Below, piece by piece: positions 1 to 10,100 of a DNA stretch of 64,000 nt. Numbering within the stretch: the first letter of the stretch is position 1; each line of letters begins with the position of its first letter. Made by a program: the position numbers and the translations under genes. Below the pieces are notes generated by a model, which was given only the letters and a program-made list of their open reading frames with translations, did no database searches and had not been told where the DNA came from. Location of the stretch: NCBI RefSeq assembly GCF_000494755.1, contig NC_022657.1:62001-126000 (forward strand), given 5' to 3'. The DNA comes from Amorphoplanes friuliensis DSM 7358. Its GTDB lineage: Bacteria; Actinomycetota; Actinomycetes; Mycobacteriales; Micromonosporaceae.

Positions 1-1424
1 GGCGCAACGCCGAGCTCGGACTGCTCGCCTTCGCGATGGTGATCGTGGCCGCTTACGGCGCCACGGTCGAAGCCAACCAGTACGACAAGATCACGCCGAC
101 CTTCTGGGTGCCGGCGGCTCTCCTGAGCGTCCTGTTCCTGGGGCTGCATCTCGTCGTCCGGTTCGTGGCGCCGCACGCCGACCCGGTGCTGATCCCGGCG
201 GTCGCCCTGATCAACGGTCTCGGTGTCGGCTTCCTGCGGCGGCTGGACATCGCCAAGGCGATCTCCGAGAAGCAGCCCGAGCTGGGTGTCTTCGCCGGTG
301 TCGGTGGCCGTCAGCTCGCCTGGACGCTGGTGGCCCTGGTCCTGGCGGCGGTGCTGTTGCTGATCGTGCGCGACCACAAGACCGTCTCCCGGTACGCGTA
401 CACGCTGGGTCTGGTCGGCATCGTGCTGGTGATGATCCCGGCGGTGCTGCCGAGCAGCATCTCCGAGGTCAACGGGGCCAAGCTGTGGATCAAGATGGGC
501 GCGTTCTCGATCCAGCCCGGTGAGTTCGCCAAGCTGGCGCTGGTCTCGTTCTTCGCCTACTACCTGGTCCGCAAGCGTGAGGTGCTCTCGCTGGCGAGCC
601 GCCGTTTCCTCGGCATCGACTTCCCACGGGGCCGCGACCTGGGCCCGGTTGTCACGGTTTGGTTGCTGTCTCTGCTGGTTCTCGTCTTCGAAAAGGACCT
701 CGGGACGGCGCTGCTCTACTTCGGTCTGTTCGTCGTGACGCTCTACGTCGCGACCGAACGTGCCAGCTGGTTGATCATCGGCCTGGTCATGTTCTTCGGC
801 GGCGTCTACGTGGCGTACCTCCTGGGTGCGTCGATCGGCGGCCCGTTCGCCAACTTCTACGACCGCGCCACGGTCTGGCTCGACCCGTTCGCCTCGGAGA
901 ACTACGAGCGCATCGGCGGCAGCTATCAGCTGGTCCAGGGCCTGCTCGGCCTCGGTACGGGCGGCATGTTCGGCACCGGTCCGGGTGCCGGCTCGCCCGG
1001 CTTCGTGCCCGAGGTGCGCAACGACTTCATCTTCGCGGGCATGGGTGAGGAGATCGGCCTGTTCGGCCTCTCCGCGCTGCTGGTCTGTTACCTGCTGATT
1101 GTCGAGCGCGGTCTGCGTGCGGCGCTCGGCGTCCGGGACTCGTTCGGCAAGCTCGTCGCCGGCGGCCTCGCCTTCACACTGGGCTTGCAGGTCTTCGTCA
1201 TCCTTGGTGGCATCACGGGGCTGATCCCGCTGACCGGTCAGACCACGCCGTTCCTGTCCTCCGGCGGTTCGTCGCTCATGGCGAACTGGCTGCTCATCGC
1301 GATGCTGCTGCGGATCTCCGATGCCGCCCGCAAACCCGCGAACGGCGGCCCGGCGGCATCCGGCGGACCGAAACAACCACCCGCCCAGCTCCACGGCGCC
1401 ATGACGGAGGTGATCAAGCCGTGA
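1..1424 (+). CDS. rodA: RodA/FtsW-family peptidoglycan glycosyltransferase (SEDS), 5' end outside window
   Basis: This is a polytopic SEDS membrane glycosyltransferase that polymerises lipid II with a partner class B PBP. The frame is open from base 3, reading R-N-A-E-L-G-L before the first internal ATG at 36; that phrase is typical of the RodA N-terminus, so the true start lies upstream of the window. About ten hydrophobic helices are visible. The conserved EKDLGTA segment carries the family's catalytic-type aspartate, and the C-terminal GMGEEIGLFG and LSSGGSS motifs are intact. The last codons overlap the GTG start of pbpA (GTGA), so translation is coupled. The operon context with pbpA, pknA and pknB favours RodA over FtsW. 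A Pro/Gly-rich tail of about 25 residues follows the last helix. Confidence 0.93.
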   Translation, partial: RNAELGLLAFAMVIVAAYGATVEANQYDKITPTFWVPAALLSVLFLGLHLVVRFVAPHADPVLIPAVALINGLGVGFLRRLDIAKAISEKQPELGVFAGVGGRQLAWTLVALVLAAVLLLIVRDHKTVSRYAYTLGLVGIVLVMIPAVLPSSISEVNGAKLWIKMGAFSIQPGEFAKLALVSFFAYYLVRKREVLSLASRRFLGIDFPRGRDLGPVVTVWLLSLLVLVFEKDLGTALLYFGLFVVTLYVATERASWLIIGLVMFFGGVYVAYLLGASIGGPFANFYDRATVWLDPFASENYERIGGSYQLVQGLLGLGTGGMFGTGPGAGSPGFVPEVRNDFIFAGMGEEIGLFGLSALLVCYLLIVERGLRAALGVRDSFGKLVAGGLAFTLGLQVFVILGGITGLIPLTGQTTPFLSSGGSSLMANWLLIAMLLRISDAARKPANGGPAASGGPKQPPAQLHGAMTEVIKP

Positions 1425-2926
1425 ACGCACCCCTGCGCAAGGCCGGCGTGGTCATCCTCGTCCTCTTCGGCATGCTCTTCGCCAACCTCAACTGGGTCCA
1501 GGCCTACAAGGCCGACGACTACCGCACCAGCGACTACAACGGACGTGTCCGTGTCGCCGAGTACGAGACGCCGCGCGGAGTCATCGAGGCCGGTGGTGAG
1601 GCCCTCGCCCAGAGCAAGGCGACCGACGACACCCTCAAGTACCTCCGCGTGTACCCCGAGAAGAAGGTTTACGCGCCGATCATCGGGTACAAGCCGGTCG
1701 ACAACGCCGAGACCGGCATCGAGCGCAGCGAGAACGACTTCCTGTCCGGCGCGAGCGACAAGCTCTTCGCCGACCGGGTCAGCGCCATGTTCACCGGTGA
1801 CAAGGCCGGCGGCGGCAACGTTGTGCTGTCGGTCAAGCCGAAGGCGCAGGAGGTCGCGTACAAGCAGCTCACGAACAACGAGCGCGGCGCGAAGGCGGGC
1901 TCCGCGGTGGCGATCGACCCGCGGACTGGGGCGATCCAGGCGCTGGCCTCGTTCCCGACGTTCGACCCGAACCCGCTGGTCAGCCACGACAACAAGGTGG
2001 CCACGGCGGCGTTCAAGGACCTGAACGCCGACAAGGACAAGCCGCTGCTCAACCGCGCGCTGTCCGAGACCTACCCGCCCGGCTCGACCTTCAAGGTGAT
2101 CATCTCGGCGGCCGCCCTCCAGGACGGATACGAGCAGAGCACCGAGATCCCGGCCGGCCAGACCTACACGGCACCCGGGTCCGGCGCTCCGATCAAGAAC
2201 TCCGAGGACCAGACCTGCCCCGGCGCGCAGGTCACCCTCAAGGAGGCCCTGACCGACAGCTGCAACACCGGGTACGCCCAGCTCGGCGTCAAGCTCGGTG
2301 GCGACAAGGTCAAGAAGGCCGCGCAGGCGTGGGGCTTCGAGCAGAACGACCTGACGGTGGGCAACCTCCAGGAGGGCACCGGACTGCCGGTCGCCGCCAG
2401 CAAGACCGGTGAGATCAAGAACCCGGACGGCAGCACCGACCAGGCCGGCCTCGCTCAGTCGTCGATCGGGCAGAAGGACGTCCGGATGACGACGATGGAG
2501 GGCGCGCTGATGGCGGCCACGGTCGCCAACGGTGGCAAGCAGATGCGCCCTTACCTGGTGCAGCAGCTGCTCAGCCCGGACCGGCGGCCGATCTACAACG
2601 CCAGCCCGCAGACCCTGCGGACCCCGGTCAACGGCCAGGTGGCCAGTGACCTCAAGGACATGATGGTCAGCGTCGTCGAGAACGGCACCGGCCAGCGCGC
2701 GAAGATCGACGGGTACGAGGTCGGCGGCAAGACGGGTACGGCGCAGAACGCGGTGGACGCGGACGACCACGGCTGGTTCATCGGATTCGCGTACAACGAC
2801 AAGGGTGAGGCAGTCTCAGCAGTCTGCGTCATGCTGGAGAACGTGCCCGGCGGACATGCAAGCGCCGAGGCGGCCCGGATCGCCGGGCTCATCATGAAGG
2901 CCGCGGCGGGCCGGGGAGGGGACTGA
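1421..2926 (+). CDS. pbpA: Class B penicillin-binding protein PbpA (transpeptidase)
   Basis: This is a D,D-transpeptidase that cross-links peptidoglycan and should act with the upstream RodA. It has one N-terminal signal-anchor helix (residues about 8-25), a PBP dimerisation region and a C-terminal transpeptidase domain. The three catalytic motifs are visible: S222-T-F-K225, S280-C-N282 and K437-T-G439. Its 501 residues fit actinobacterial PbpA. The start is GTG at 1421, overlapping the rodA stop by four bases. The next gene, pknA, begins one base after the stop. In mycobacteria PbpA is a substrate of the PknB kinase system, so encoding it with both kinases fits the known pathway. Confidence 0.94.
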   Translation: MNAPLRKAGVVILVLFGMLFANLNWVQAYKADDYRTSDYNGRVRVAEYETPRGVIEAGGEALAQSKATDDTLKYLRVYPEKKVYAPIIGYKPVDNAETGIERSENDFLSGASDKLFADRVSAMFTGDKAGGGNVVLSVKPKAQEVAYKQLTNNERGAKAGSAVAIDPRTGAIQALASFPTFDPNPLVSHDNKVATAAFKDLNADKDKPLLNRALSETYPPGSTFKVIISAAALQDGYEQSTEIPAGQTYTAPGSGAPIKNSEDQTCPGAQVTLKEALTDSCNTGYAQLGVKLGGDKVKKAAQAWGFEQNDLTVGNLQEGTGLPVAASKTGEIKNPDGSTDQAGLAQSSIGQKDVRMTTMEGALMAATVANGGKQMRPYLVQQLLSPDRRPIYNASPQTLRTPVNGQVASDLKDMMVSVVENGTGQRAKIDGYEVGGKTGTAQNAVDADDHGWFIGFAYNDKGEAVSAVCVMLENVPGGHASAEAARIAGLIMKAAAGRGGD

Positions 2927-2927
2927 C

Positions 2928-4316
2928 ATGATCAGCCCTGGGGTCACCCTCGGCGGCCGGTACCGCTTGGACGAGCGGATCGCCGGTGGCGGCATGGGCG
3001 ATGTCTGGCGTGGCACCGACGAGGTGCTCGGCCGGACGGTCGCCGTGAAGATCCTGCTCCCGGCCCTGCTGGACGAGCCCGGTTTTGCCGAGCGCTTCCG
3101 CGGCGAGGCCCGGACCATGGCCACGATCAACCACCCCGGTGTGGTCGACGTCTACGACTACGGCAGCGACCAGCAGCTCGCGTTCCTGGTCATGGAGTAC
3201 GTCGAGGGTGACGCCCTGTCCCGCACCCTGAGCCGGGTCGGGCGGCTCACGCCGGCCCGCACCATGGCGCTGGTCGCACAGGCCGCGGACGCGCTCCAGG
3301 CCGCGCACGCGAACGGCATCGTCCACCGCGACGTCAAGCCCGGCAACCTTCTGGTACGCCCGAACGGCACCCTGGTCCTCACCGACTTCGGCATCGCGCG
3401 CTCCGCCATGGTGGGACAGCTGACCGTGGCCGGCTCGGTGCTCGGCACGGCGTCCTACATCTCCCCGGAGCAGGCGTCCGGCGCGGTCGCCACGGCGGCC
3501 TCCGACGTGTACGCCCTGGGCGTTGTCGCCTACCAGTGCCTTTCCGGTCACCGGCCTTTCGACGGCTCGACGCCGATCGAGATCGCCATGAAGCACGTCC
3601 GCGACACCCCGCGCCCGCTGCCCGCCGACATTCCTCAGGCGGTCCGCGCGATCGTCGACCGTGCCCTGGCCAAGGACCCGGGCGCACGCTGGCCCACGGC
3701 CTCGGCGATGGCAGCCGTGGCTCGGCAGGCCGCGTCCTCGCTCACCACGCAGGTTCAGCAGCCGGCCGTCAACGGCTCGTCGGCCGGACGCCCGCAGTCG
3801 GGCGGACCGACGATGACCCGGCCGCAGTCCAGCGGCCCCTCGATGGCGAACAGGCCGCACTCCGGTGCGCCGACGTCAGGCCCGGGCGGGCACCCGATGT
3901 CGGGGCAGGGCCGTCCTCCGTACCCGCCCATCCCTCGTCCCGTGTCGGGTGCGCAGGCGCGGGGTGCGGCTTCGGTGCCGCCGGCCCAGCAGCCGTACAG
4001 GCACCCGTCGGCGCCGCCGATGCAGCAGCACCAGCCGATGCAGGGCGGCAAGCAGGCCGACGGTTCCGGCGGCCGGCAGGTCCTCATCGTGCTGGCCGTG
4101 GTCCTCGCACTGCTGGTCCTGCTGTGCGCCGGCGTCATCTCGTTCCTGCTCAACCAGGGCAACACCAACGCGATGGGCGATCACGGGAACCGGTCCACGG
4201 TCGTGGTGGCGGGTTCCGCTGATCAACGGACGTCCGCGACGTCGTACCGTCTTACGAAGCAGGCTGCTGCTCCGCACAGCCTGAACCACGCGACCGAAGG
4301 ACGACAGACGTTATGA
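2928..4316 (+). CDS. pknA: Serine/threonine protein kinase PknA-type, single-pass membrane
   Basis: This is a Hanks-type Ser/Thr kinase. The glycine loop is A-G-G-G-M-G-D-V around residues 19-26. The catalytic lysine is K41, the catalytic loop is H-R-D135-V-K137-P-G-N140, and the DFG aspartate is D153. The kinase domain ends near residue 270. A Pro/Gln/Ser-rich juxtamembrane linker of about 110 residues follows, then one transmembrane helix at about 385-408 and a short extracellular tail without PASTA domains. Absence of PASTA repeats separates it from pknB next door. PknA/PknB pairs phosphorylate cell-wall and division proteins in actinobacteria. The ATG lies one base after pbpA and the stop overlaps the pknB start (ATGA). 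Confidence 0.92.
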   Translation: MISPGVTLGGRYRLDERIAGGGMGDVWRGTDEVLGRTVAVKILLPALLDEPGFAERFRGEARTMATINHPGVVDVYDYGSDQQLAFLVMEYVEGDALSRTLSRVGRLTPARTMALVAQAADALQAAHANGIVHRDVKPGNLLVRPNGTLVLTDFGIARSAMVGQLTVAGSVLGTASYISPEQASGAVATAASDVYALGVVAYQCLSGHRPFDGSTPIEIAMKHVRDTPRPLPADIPQAVRAIVDRALAKDPGARWPTASAMAAVARQAASSLTTQVQQPAVNGSSAGRPQSGGPTMTRPQSSGPSMANRPHSGAPTSGPGGHPMSGQGRPPYPPIPRPVSGAQARGAASVPPAQQPYRHPSAPPMQQHQPMQGGKQADGSGGRQVLIVLAVVLALLVLLCAGVISFLLNQGNTNAMGDHGNRSTVVVAGSADQRTSATSYRLTKQAAAPHSLNHATEGRQTL

Positions 4317-6106
4317 CGGCGCAGGCCCGCCTGCTCGGTGGCAGGTACCAGGTCGGCGAGCTGCTCGGCTACGGCGGCATGGCCGAGGTACACAAAGGCC
4401 GTGACCTGCGCCTGGGTCGTGACGTGGCGATCAAGATGCTGCGTACCGACCTCGCCCGTGACGCCACGTTCCAGGAGCGGTTCCGTCGTGAGGCGCAGAA
4501 CTCCGCGGCGCTCAACCACCCGGCGATCGTCGCCGTCTACGACACCGGCGAGGAAGTGTCGTCGGCCGGCGAGAAACAGCCGTTCATCGTCATGGAGTTC
4601 GTCAACGGCCGGACCCTCAAGGAGGTCCTGGCCGCTGAGCAGCGCCTCCAGCAGCGCCGCGCCCTGGAGATCATCGCTGATATCGACGCCGCGCTGGAGT
4701 TCAGCCACCGGCACGGGATCATCCACCGGGACATCAAGCCCGGCAACGTGATGATCACGCAGAACGGCCAGGTCAAGGTCATGGACTTCGGCATCGCCCG
4801 GGCCCTGGCCAGCGGTGCGACGACCATGACGCAGACCAGCGCGGTCATCGGCACGGCGCAGTATCTGTCGCCCGAGCAGGCCCGCGGCGAGTCCGTCGAC
4901 GCCCGCTCCGACGTGTACGCCGCCGGTTGTGTGCTCTTCGAGCTCCTGGTCGGACACCCGCCGTTCGTGGGTGACAGCCCGGTCAGCGTGGCGTACCAGC
5001 ACGTCCGCGAGGATCCGAAGGCGCCGAGCGACATCAACCGTGAGGTCTCGCCGGACGTCGACGCGATCGTGCTCAAGGCCCTCGCCAAGAACCCGCTCAA
5101 CCGGTACCAGAGCGCGCAGGAAATGCGCGCTGACGCGTTGCGGGCCGTCTCCGGCCGCCCGGTTCTCGCCACACCGGTGATGAACGAGGCCGAGACGATG
5201 GCGATGGCCGGTCCGCCGATGCGTCAGCAGACCGCGATGACCCGGACGATCCCGGCCGGTGGTCCGCGCGGGCCGCAGCCGCCGGAGCGGAAGACCTCGT
5301 CGTGGGTGATGGCGGTGCTGGCCGCACTCGGCGTGCTCGCCGTCGTGGCTCTGGGCATCGGCCTGACCCTGGCCAACAGGAACGACGACCCCGAAACGCC
5401 GGCGACCGCTGCCGTTCCGAAGGTCACCGGTCTCTCCGAGAACGACGCCCGTAAAACGCTGACGGACGCCGGCTTCACGGCGGTGACGGTGGGCGACCCC
5501 ATCGAGACCGACGACTGCAAGGACAGGGTCGAGAGGCAGACACCGGAAGCGAACGCAACCACGCGGGTCGACCAGGCCGTCACTCTCCAGCTGTGCAGCA
5601 GCCCCGCGCCGACCAAGGTGCCGACCGGGCTGGTGGGCAGCACGAGGGATGCCGCCGAGTCGGCGCTCGAGGACGCCAAACTGAAGCCGAAGTTCGTGGA
5701 GAAGGACAGCTCCGCGCCCGAGGGTCAGGTCCTCTCCGTCGAGGACGAAGGTGACGAGGTCAAGCGCGGCACCACGATCACGGTGACCGTGTCCCGCGGC
5801 AACCTCAGCCCGGTGCCCGACGTGCGGGGCAAGCTGCAGGACACCGCGATCGCGCTGCTCGAACAGGCCGGTTTCAAGGACGTCAAGGTCCAGGAGACCA
5901 ACCAGGAAGGGCCCGTCGGCACGGTTGTCGAGCAGACCTTCGCCAACCAGAAGAAGTCCAAGTCGACCACGATCACGATCACGGTCATCGTCGCTCAGGA
6001 ACCGGAACCGGGTGATTCGACCGACCCGACCGACCCGACCGACCCGACCGATGGACCGGGCGCGGGCGGCGACGGCGGCGGTCTCGACGGGATCATCGGC
6101 AACTGA
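4313..6106 (+). CDS. pknB: Serine/threonine protein kinase PknB with three PASTA domains
   Basis: This is a membrane Hanks-type kinase that senses cell-wall fragments through extracellular PASTA domains. The glycine loop is G-Y-G-G-M-A-E-V (19-26), with K41, H-R-D140 and D158-F-G. A transmembrane helix spans about 329-356. Three PASTA units follow at about 366-430, 431-495 and 496-560; mycobacterial PknB is known to have four, so this protein is one shorter. The C-terminus is an unusual Thr-Asp-Pro tandem tail followed by Gly residues. The gene overlaps pknA by four bases and is the last of the operon. A strong bidirectional terminator follows eight bases after the stop. Confidence 0.94.
   Translation: MTAQARLLGGRYQVGELLGYGGMAEVHKGRDLRLGRDVAIKMLRTDLARDATFQERFRREAQNSAALNHPAIVAVYDTGEEVSSAGEKQPFIVMEFVNGRTLKEVLAAEQRLQQRRALEIIADIDAALEFSHRHGIIHRDIKPGNVMITQNGQVKVMDFGIARALASGATTMTQTSAVIGTAQYLSPEQARGESVDARSDVYAAGCVLFELLVGHPPFVGDSPVSVAYQHVREDPKAPSDINREVSPDVDAIVLKALAKNPLNRYQSAQEMRADALRAVSGRPVLATPVMNEAETMAMAGPPMRQQTAMTRTIPAGGPRGPQPPERKTSSWVMAVLAALGVLAVVALGIGLTLANRNDDPETPATAAVPKVTGLSENDARKTLTDAGFTAVTVGDPIETDDCKDRVERQTPEANATTRVDQAVTLQLCSSPAPTKVPTGLVGSTRDAAESALEDAKLKPKFVEKDSSAPEGQVLSVEDEGDEVKRGTTITVTVSRGNLSPVPDVRGKLQDTAIALLEQAGFKDVKVQETNQEGPVGTVVEQTFANQKKSKSTTITITVIVAQEPEPGDSTDPTDPTDPTDGPGAGGDGGGLDGIIGN
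6020..6052 (+). repeat. 9-bp tandem repeat coding Thr-Asp-Pro at the PknB C-terminus
   Basis: Three exact copies of ACCGACCCG and a partial fourth lie in frame, giving T-D-P repeats in the extracellular tail of PknB. Such a tract can slip in length during replication. Confidence 0.85.
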
Positions 6107-6113
6107 CACCACG

Positions 6114-6153
6114 AAAAAGCACCGCGGCGCTCTTCCCGGCCGCGGTGCTTTTT
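6114..6153. terminator. Bidirectional intrinsic terminator between pknB and pabA
   Basis: Perfect 15-bp inverted repeat (6114-6128 with 6139-6153) around a 10-nt loop. One arm begins with AAAAA and the other ends with TTTTT, so it gives a GC-rich stem with a U-tract on both strands. It sits between the convergent stops of pknB (6106) and pabA (6166). Confidence 0.93.
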
Positions 6154-6165
6154 GCTGTCAGAGGT

Positions 6166-6816
6166 TCAGGCGCCGGCGAAGGCCGAACGGCGGCGGGTCT
6201 CCACCTCGGCGGCCAGCTCGGGTGCACGGTCCAGCGCCTCCGGCAGGCCGCAGGAGGCCAGCCAGTTGGCCAGCATGGTGTGACCACCCTCGGTCAGCAC
6301 CGACTCGGGGTGGAACTGCACACCCTCGATCGGCAGCGTGCGGTGCCGCATCGCCATCACCACACCGGACTCCGTCCAGCCGGTGACCTCGAGCTCCTCG
6401 GGCAGCGTCTCGGGCAGCACCGCCAGCGAGTGGTAACGCGTCGCCGTGAACGGGTCCGGCAGGCCGGCCAGCACACCCGCACCCTTGTGCTGGACCGAGG
6501 ACGTCTTGCCGTGGAGCAGCTCCGGCGCCCGGGTCACGGTGCCACCGAAGGCAGCCCCGATCGCCTGGTGACCGAGGCACACACCGAACATCGGAATCTT
6601 CCCCGCGTACGCGGTGATGACGTCCATCATGATGCCGGCGCGTTCGGGCGTACCGGGGCCGGGGGAAAGAAGGACCCCCGCGGCGCCGAAATCGGCGACG
6701 TCGGCGACCGTGATCTCGTCGTTGCGCCGCACCTCGCACTCGGCACCGAGCTGGCCGAGGTACTGCACCAGGTTGAAGACGAACGAGTCGTAGTTGTCGA
6801 TCACGAGGATGCGCAC
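6166..6816 (-). CDS. pabA: Class I glutamine amidotransferase, PabA/TrpG type
   Basis: This 216-residue protein supplies ammonia from glutamine to an aminodeoxychorismate or anthranilate synthase partner (folate or tryptophan branch). It begins with the family's D-N-Y-D-S-F motif. The nucleophile Cys lies in F-G-V-C-L-G-H-Q, and the His/Glu of the triad lies in G-V-Q-F-H-P-E-S. The start is GTG at 6816, where the family N-terminus (R-I-L-V-I-D-N) begins. No pabB or trpE partner is nearby, so the substrate branch cannot be fixed here. A pabA-type gene beside the pknB and crgA loci is a conserved actinobacterial arrangement. It lies 8 bp after the small membrane protein and may share its transcript. 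Confidence 0.9.
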   Translation of the reverse strand: MRILVIDNYDSFVFNLVQYLGQLGAECEVRRNDEITVADVADFGAAGVLLSPGPGTPERAGIMMDVITAYAGKIPMFGVCLGHQAIGAAFGGTVTRAPELLHGKTSSVQHKGAGVLAGLPDPFTATRYHSLAVLPETLPEELEVTGWTESGVVMAMRHRTLPIEGVQFHPESVLTEGGHTMLANWLASCGLPEALDRAPELAAEVETRRRSAFAGA

Positions 6817-6824
6817 GGCGTCAC

Positions 6825-7109
6825 CTAGCTGGCAGTGGGTTCGGGGTCGTTCGTGTGCTCGTTGTACGGGATCTCGTCCGGCCCCAGCCCGGGGTCGTCC
6901 GCGCCGGGAACCGCGTTCGGGTCCTGCTCGGCGGGGCCGCCCTGCTCGGTGCCCGTCCCCACCTGCACGTCGTCGAACGGCAGCAGCGGGGTCGCCCACG
7001 GGAAGACGACGTACCAGAGGAGCGCGCCGATGGCCGCGGCCATGGCCAGCGAACCGGTCAGTTTGCCCCACAGGCCGAAGGGCAGCTTGCGCCAGATCCA
7101 GGCATACAT
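6825..7109 (-). CDS. Small membrane protein between sortase and pabA, unknown function
   Basis: This 94-residue protein has one clear hydrophobic helix near residues 16-38 (A-M-A-A-A-I-G-A-L-L-W-Y-V-V-F). A basic, Trp-containing cytoplasmic head precedes it, and an acidic Pro/Asp/Glu-rich tail (rich in D-P and P-G) follows, presumably extracellular. No catalytic motif is visible. It lies 11 bp downstream of the sortase and 8 bp upstream of pabA on the same strand, so it is probably co-transcribed with both. It may be a sortase-associated membrane factor, but that rests on position alone. Confidence 0.75.
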   Translation of the reverse strand: MYAWIWRKLPFGLWGKLTGSLAMAAAIGALLWYVVFPWATPLLPFDDVQVGTGTEQGGPAEQDPNAVPGADDPGLGPDEIPYNEHTNDPEPTAS

Positions 7110-7120
7110 GACGGCCCTCC

Positions 7121-10100
7121 TTACGCCTTCGTCTTCTTCATCTCGGCGGGCTTGCCGGCCTCGGGCTGCGAGGCGTCACGCTTGACCGTGTCGACCAGCT
7201 CGGCGTGCACGATGAGCCGCTGATAGTTGTTGAACTTCGGGTTGCACGTGGTCAGCGTGAGCATTGCCTTGGTCGGCTTCGCGTTCGGCTTGCCCGGCAC
7301 CGGTGCCACGACCTCGACAGCGCTGGGCTTGACGACCTCACTGCGGCTGACCTTGTAGACGTACCAGTTCGTCCTGGTCTCGACACCGATCACGTCACCC
7401 GGCTGCAGCTCGTCCAGCCGCCAGAAGATCTTCCGGATCCGGTGGCCCGCGACCGAGAAGTTACCGACCTTGCCGGGATCGGCGGTGTCCGGGTAGTGCC
7501 CGGGCGCGTACCGGATGTCCTGCGGCCGCACGCCGTTGACAACAACCCACTCCATGCCCAGCTTCGGGATGTAGAGCCGCCCGACCAGGTTCTTGCCCGG
7601 CGCGGCGGGCGCGGCCTTGGTCGGCCCCGCACTCGGCGCCACCGTCGGGTCGTTCCACTGATCGTCCAGCTGGTTGGCCAGCGTGTCCTGCTCGTTCTCG
7701 ACCTTGGCCGAGTTGCCGAACACCTCGTACCCGGCAAAGAGCAGCACGATCAGCCCGAACGTGATCATGAGCTCGCCGGACACCCGGACACCGGCCCGGA
7801 TCCGCGAGCCCAGCGTGGGGCGGGTCAACTCGGAGTACACGCTCTTGTAACCCTCATCGGTCTGCTCAGGTCGCAGCTTCACGACCTTCTCCCCACGCCG
7901 TGGCTTGTCGCCCTCGTCGCCGCCCGCACCGGCGTCCGGCTCGGCCGCCACCGCGGCCGCAGCCGCTGCAACCGAAGCGGCGCCCTTGTCACCCGGACCC
8001 GGAGGCAGAGGGGTACGCACAGAGCCGCTCACGTCCGGAGTTGACGGGCTGCCGGCCTTGGGCCGGACAGAGGGGAGCAAACCGGTCGGCGCATCCGCTG
8101 TACGAATGATCGCAGTAGCGGAGGGATCTGACCCGTTCTGCGGCGCGGCGTGTTCACTGCCGGCCTGTTGTCCACCGTTCTGGCCGAAGCCGGCTGCCTC
8201 GGTGCCGGGGCCGCGGCGGCGGAGCAGCCCGGCGGGTTCGGCAACGTCGGACCCGGCGTCGTGGTCGTCGGCGGACGTGAGCCCGCGCGCCCCGAAGCCC
8301 TGAGAGCCGCCGCCTGCCGACCACTGCGCACCGGAATCGACGCCGCCCATGGCCGACCGCGCGGCGAGGCCCTGAGGACCCGCGTCGCCGGCCGGCCGTG
8401 ATGTGCCGCTCGCCGACCGCGGCGCGCCGAAGCCGTCGCCGGCCGACCGCGGTGTGAAGCCCTGAGGGCCGGCGTCACTTGCCGGGGCCGGTGTGCCGAA
8501 GCCTCGAGGGCCGGCGTCGTTCCCGGACCGCTGCGCTCCGAAGATCTCGGCGGCCGACCGCGGTGTGTCGAAGCTCTGAGCGCCGGCGTCGGTGGCCGCC
8601 CGCCGGGAACTGCGCGCCCCGAAGGCGTCGGCGACGGATCGACGGTCGCCCGGTGCGTCGCGCGCGAAGTCGCCGGGCGCTGACCGTGCGCCGTTGGCCG
8701 GTGCGAAGCCGTTGGTGGTCGGACTGTGGTCGCCGCCCAGCGCCGAGAAGGTCCCGGTGGCGAGTGACTCACTGTCATTGGCGTGGTGGCGTTCGGCGGG
8801 CGTGGAACGGGGGCCGAAGCCGTTGTTCGCCTCGGCGTGTCCGTTGTCCTGCCGGAAGGTGCCAGCTGGATAACCGTCGGAGGCTTGCTGAGCTGCGCCA
8901 TTGCGACGACCGAAGGACTCCGCGGCACCCTGAGGCGCCCTGAAGCCGTCAGCCTGGGGCTGTGCGCCGTTGTCGCCGCGGGCGTAACTGCTCGTAGGCG
9001 TGGGGTAGACGTCGTTTTCCGCTGCAGCTCCGTTGGCCGGCAAGCGACCGCCTGCGGCACGGCCGAAGCTGTCACCAGCCGGCACGTCGCCCGCGGGCCG
9101 CGCAAAGCCGGAGGCGGATCGACCGGGATCAGCCGGGCGGGCCGAACCCACCATGGGCTGAGCGGCACCTGCAGGCCGCGCAAAACCGTTCGCACTCTGC
9201 GGTCGCGCAAACTCCGAAGCGTCCGCGTCAGGCCGCGCGTAACTCGCTCCGGGCTGATCATCCGCGTAAGGAGCGCCGGGCCGCCCATATCCCGCGGCGG
9301 CGGCGGTCTCGGGCCGTGCGTAGCCAGCTGCACCTGGACTGACAGGTTCGGGCCGTGCGTAGTCGGCCGCGCTCGGGCTGACAGGCTCCGGCCGCGCATA
9401 GCCGGATGCTGCGGCGCCGGCGGCTGCAGGTCGTGCGTATTCGGCGCTGGGTGCGACCTCAGGCCGCGCGTAGCCCGCCGATGCAGCCGTCTCGGGCCGC
9501 GCAAAGCTGGACGCAACCTCAGGCCGACCCTGATCGGCTGCCTGAGCAGCCGTCTCGGGCCGCGCAAATCCAGCCGCGCTCGCAGCCGCCGGCGGACCGA
9601 AGGCGACAGGCGCGCTCGCAGCCCCCTGCGGGCCGAAGGCGACAGGTGCGCTCGCAGAAGCCTCCGGCCGGGCAAAACCAGCCGCGGGCCGGCCGAAGTC
9701 GGCGGGTGCGCTCGCAGCGGCAGGCCGGACGACTTCGGCAGGCGGGGGAGCTACCTCGGGCCGGGCGAAGCCGGGGGCTCCACTGTTCGGGCGGACGTAC
9801 TCGGCGGCAGCCTCAGGCCGCTGCGCACCTGGCACAACCGGCTCAGCAGCTGCTGACGCGGCGGCGCGCGCGGAGGCAGCCTCCGCCTCGGCGGCAGCGA
9901 AGAAGTCGAAGTCGGTAGGCGCACCCACGACAGGTTTGTCACGCACCGGAGCCGGCACCGGACTGGGCGCCACCACCGGGGCCGGAGGCTGGGCCGGTGT
10001 TTCCACCTTGGCGGCGGCACGGGCTGCGGCGGCGGCGCGCGCGACCACAGGATCCACATTCGACGCCGCGGGCGAGTCCGTGTGGATCACCGCGGTGTCG

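Noticed and set aside
1238..2770. Long minus-strand open frame antisense to pbpA
   Set aside because: It reads as Arg/Val/Leu/Asp-rich nonsense with no domain, mirrors the third-position GC bias of pbpA and has no ribosome site.
4223..6112. Long minus-strand open frame antisense to pknB
   Set aside because: High-GC antisense shadow; pknB on the other strand has complete kinase and PASTA domains.
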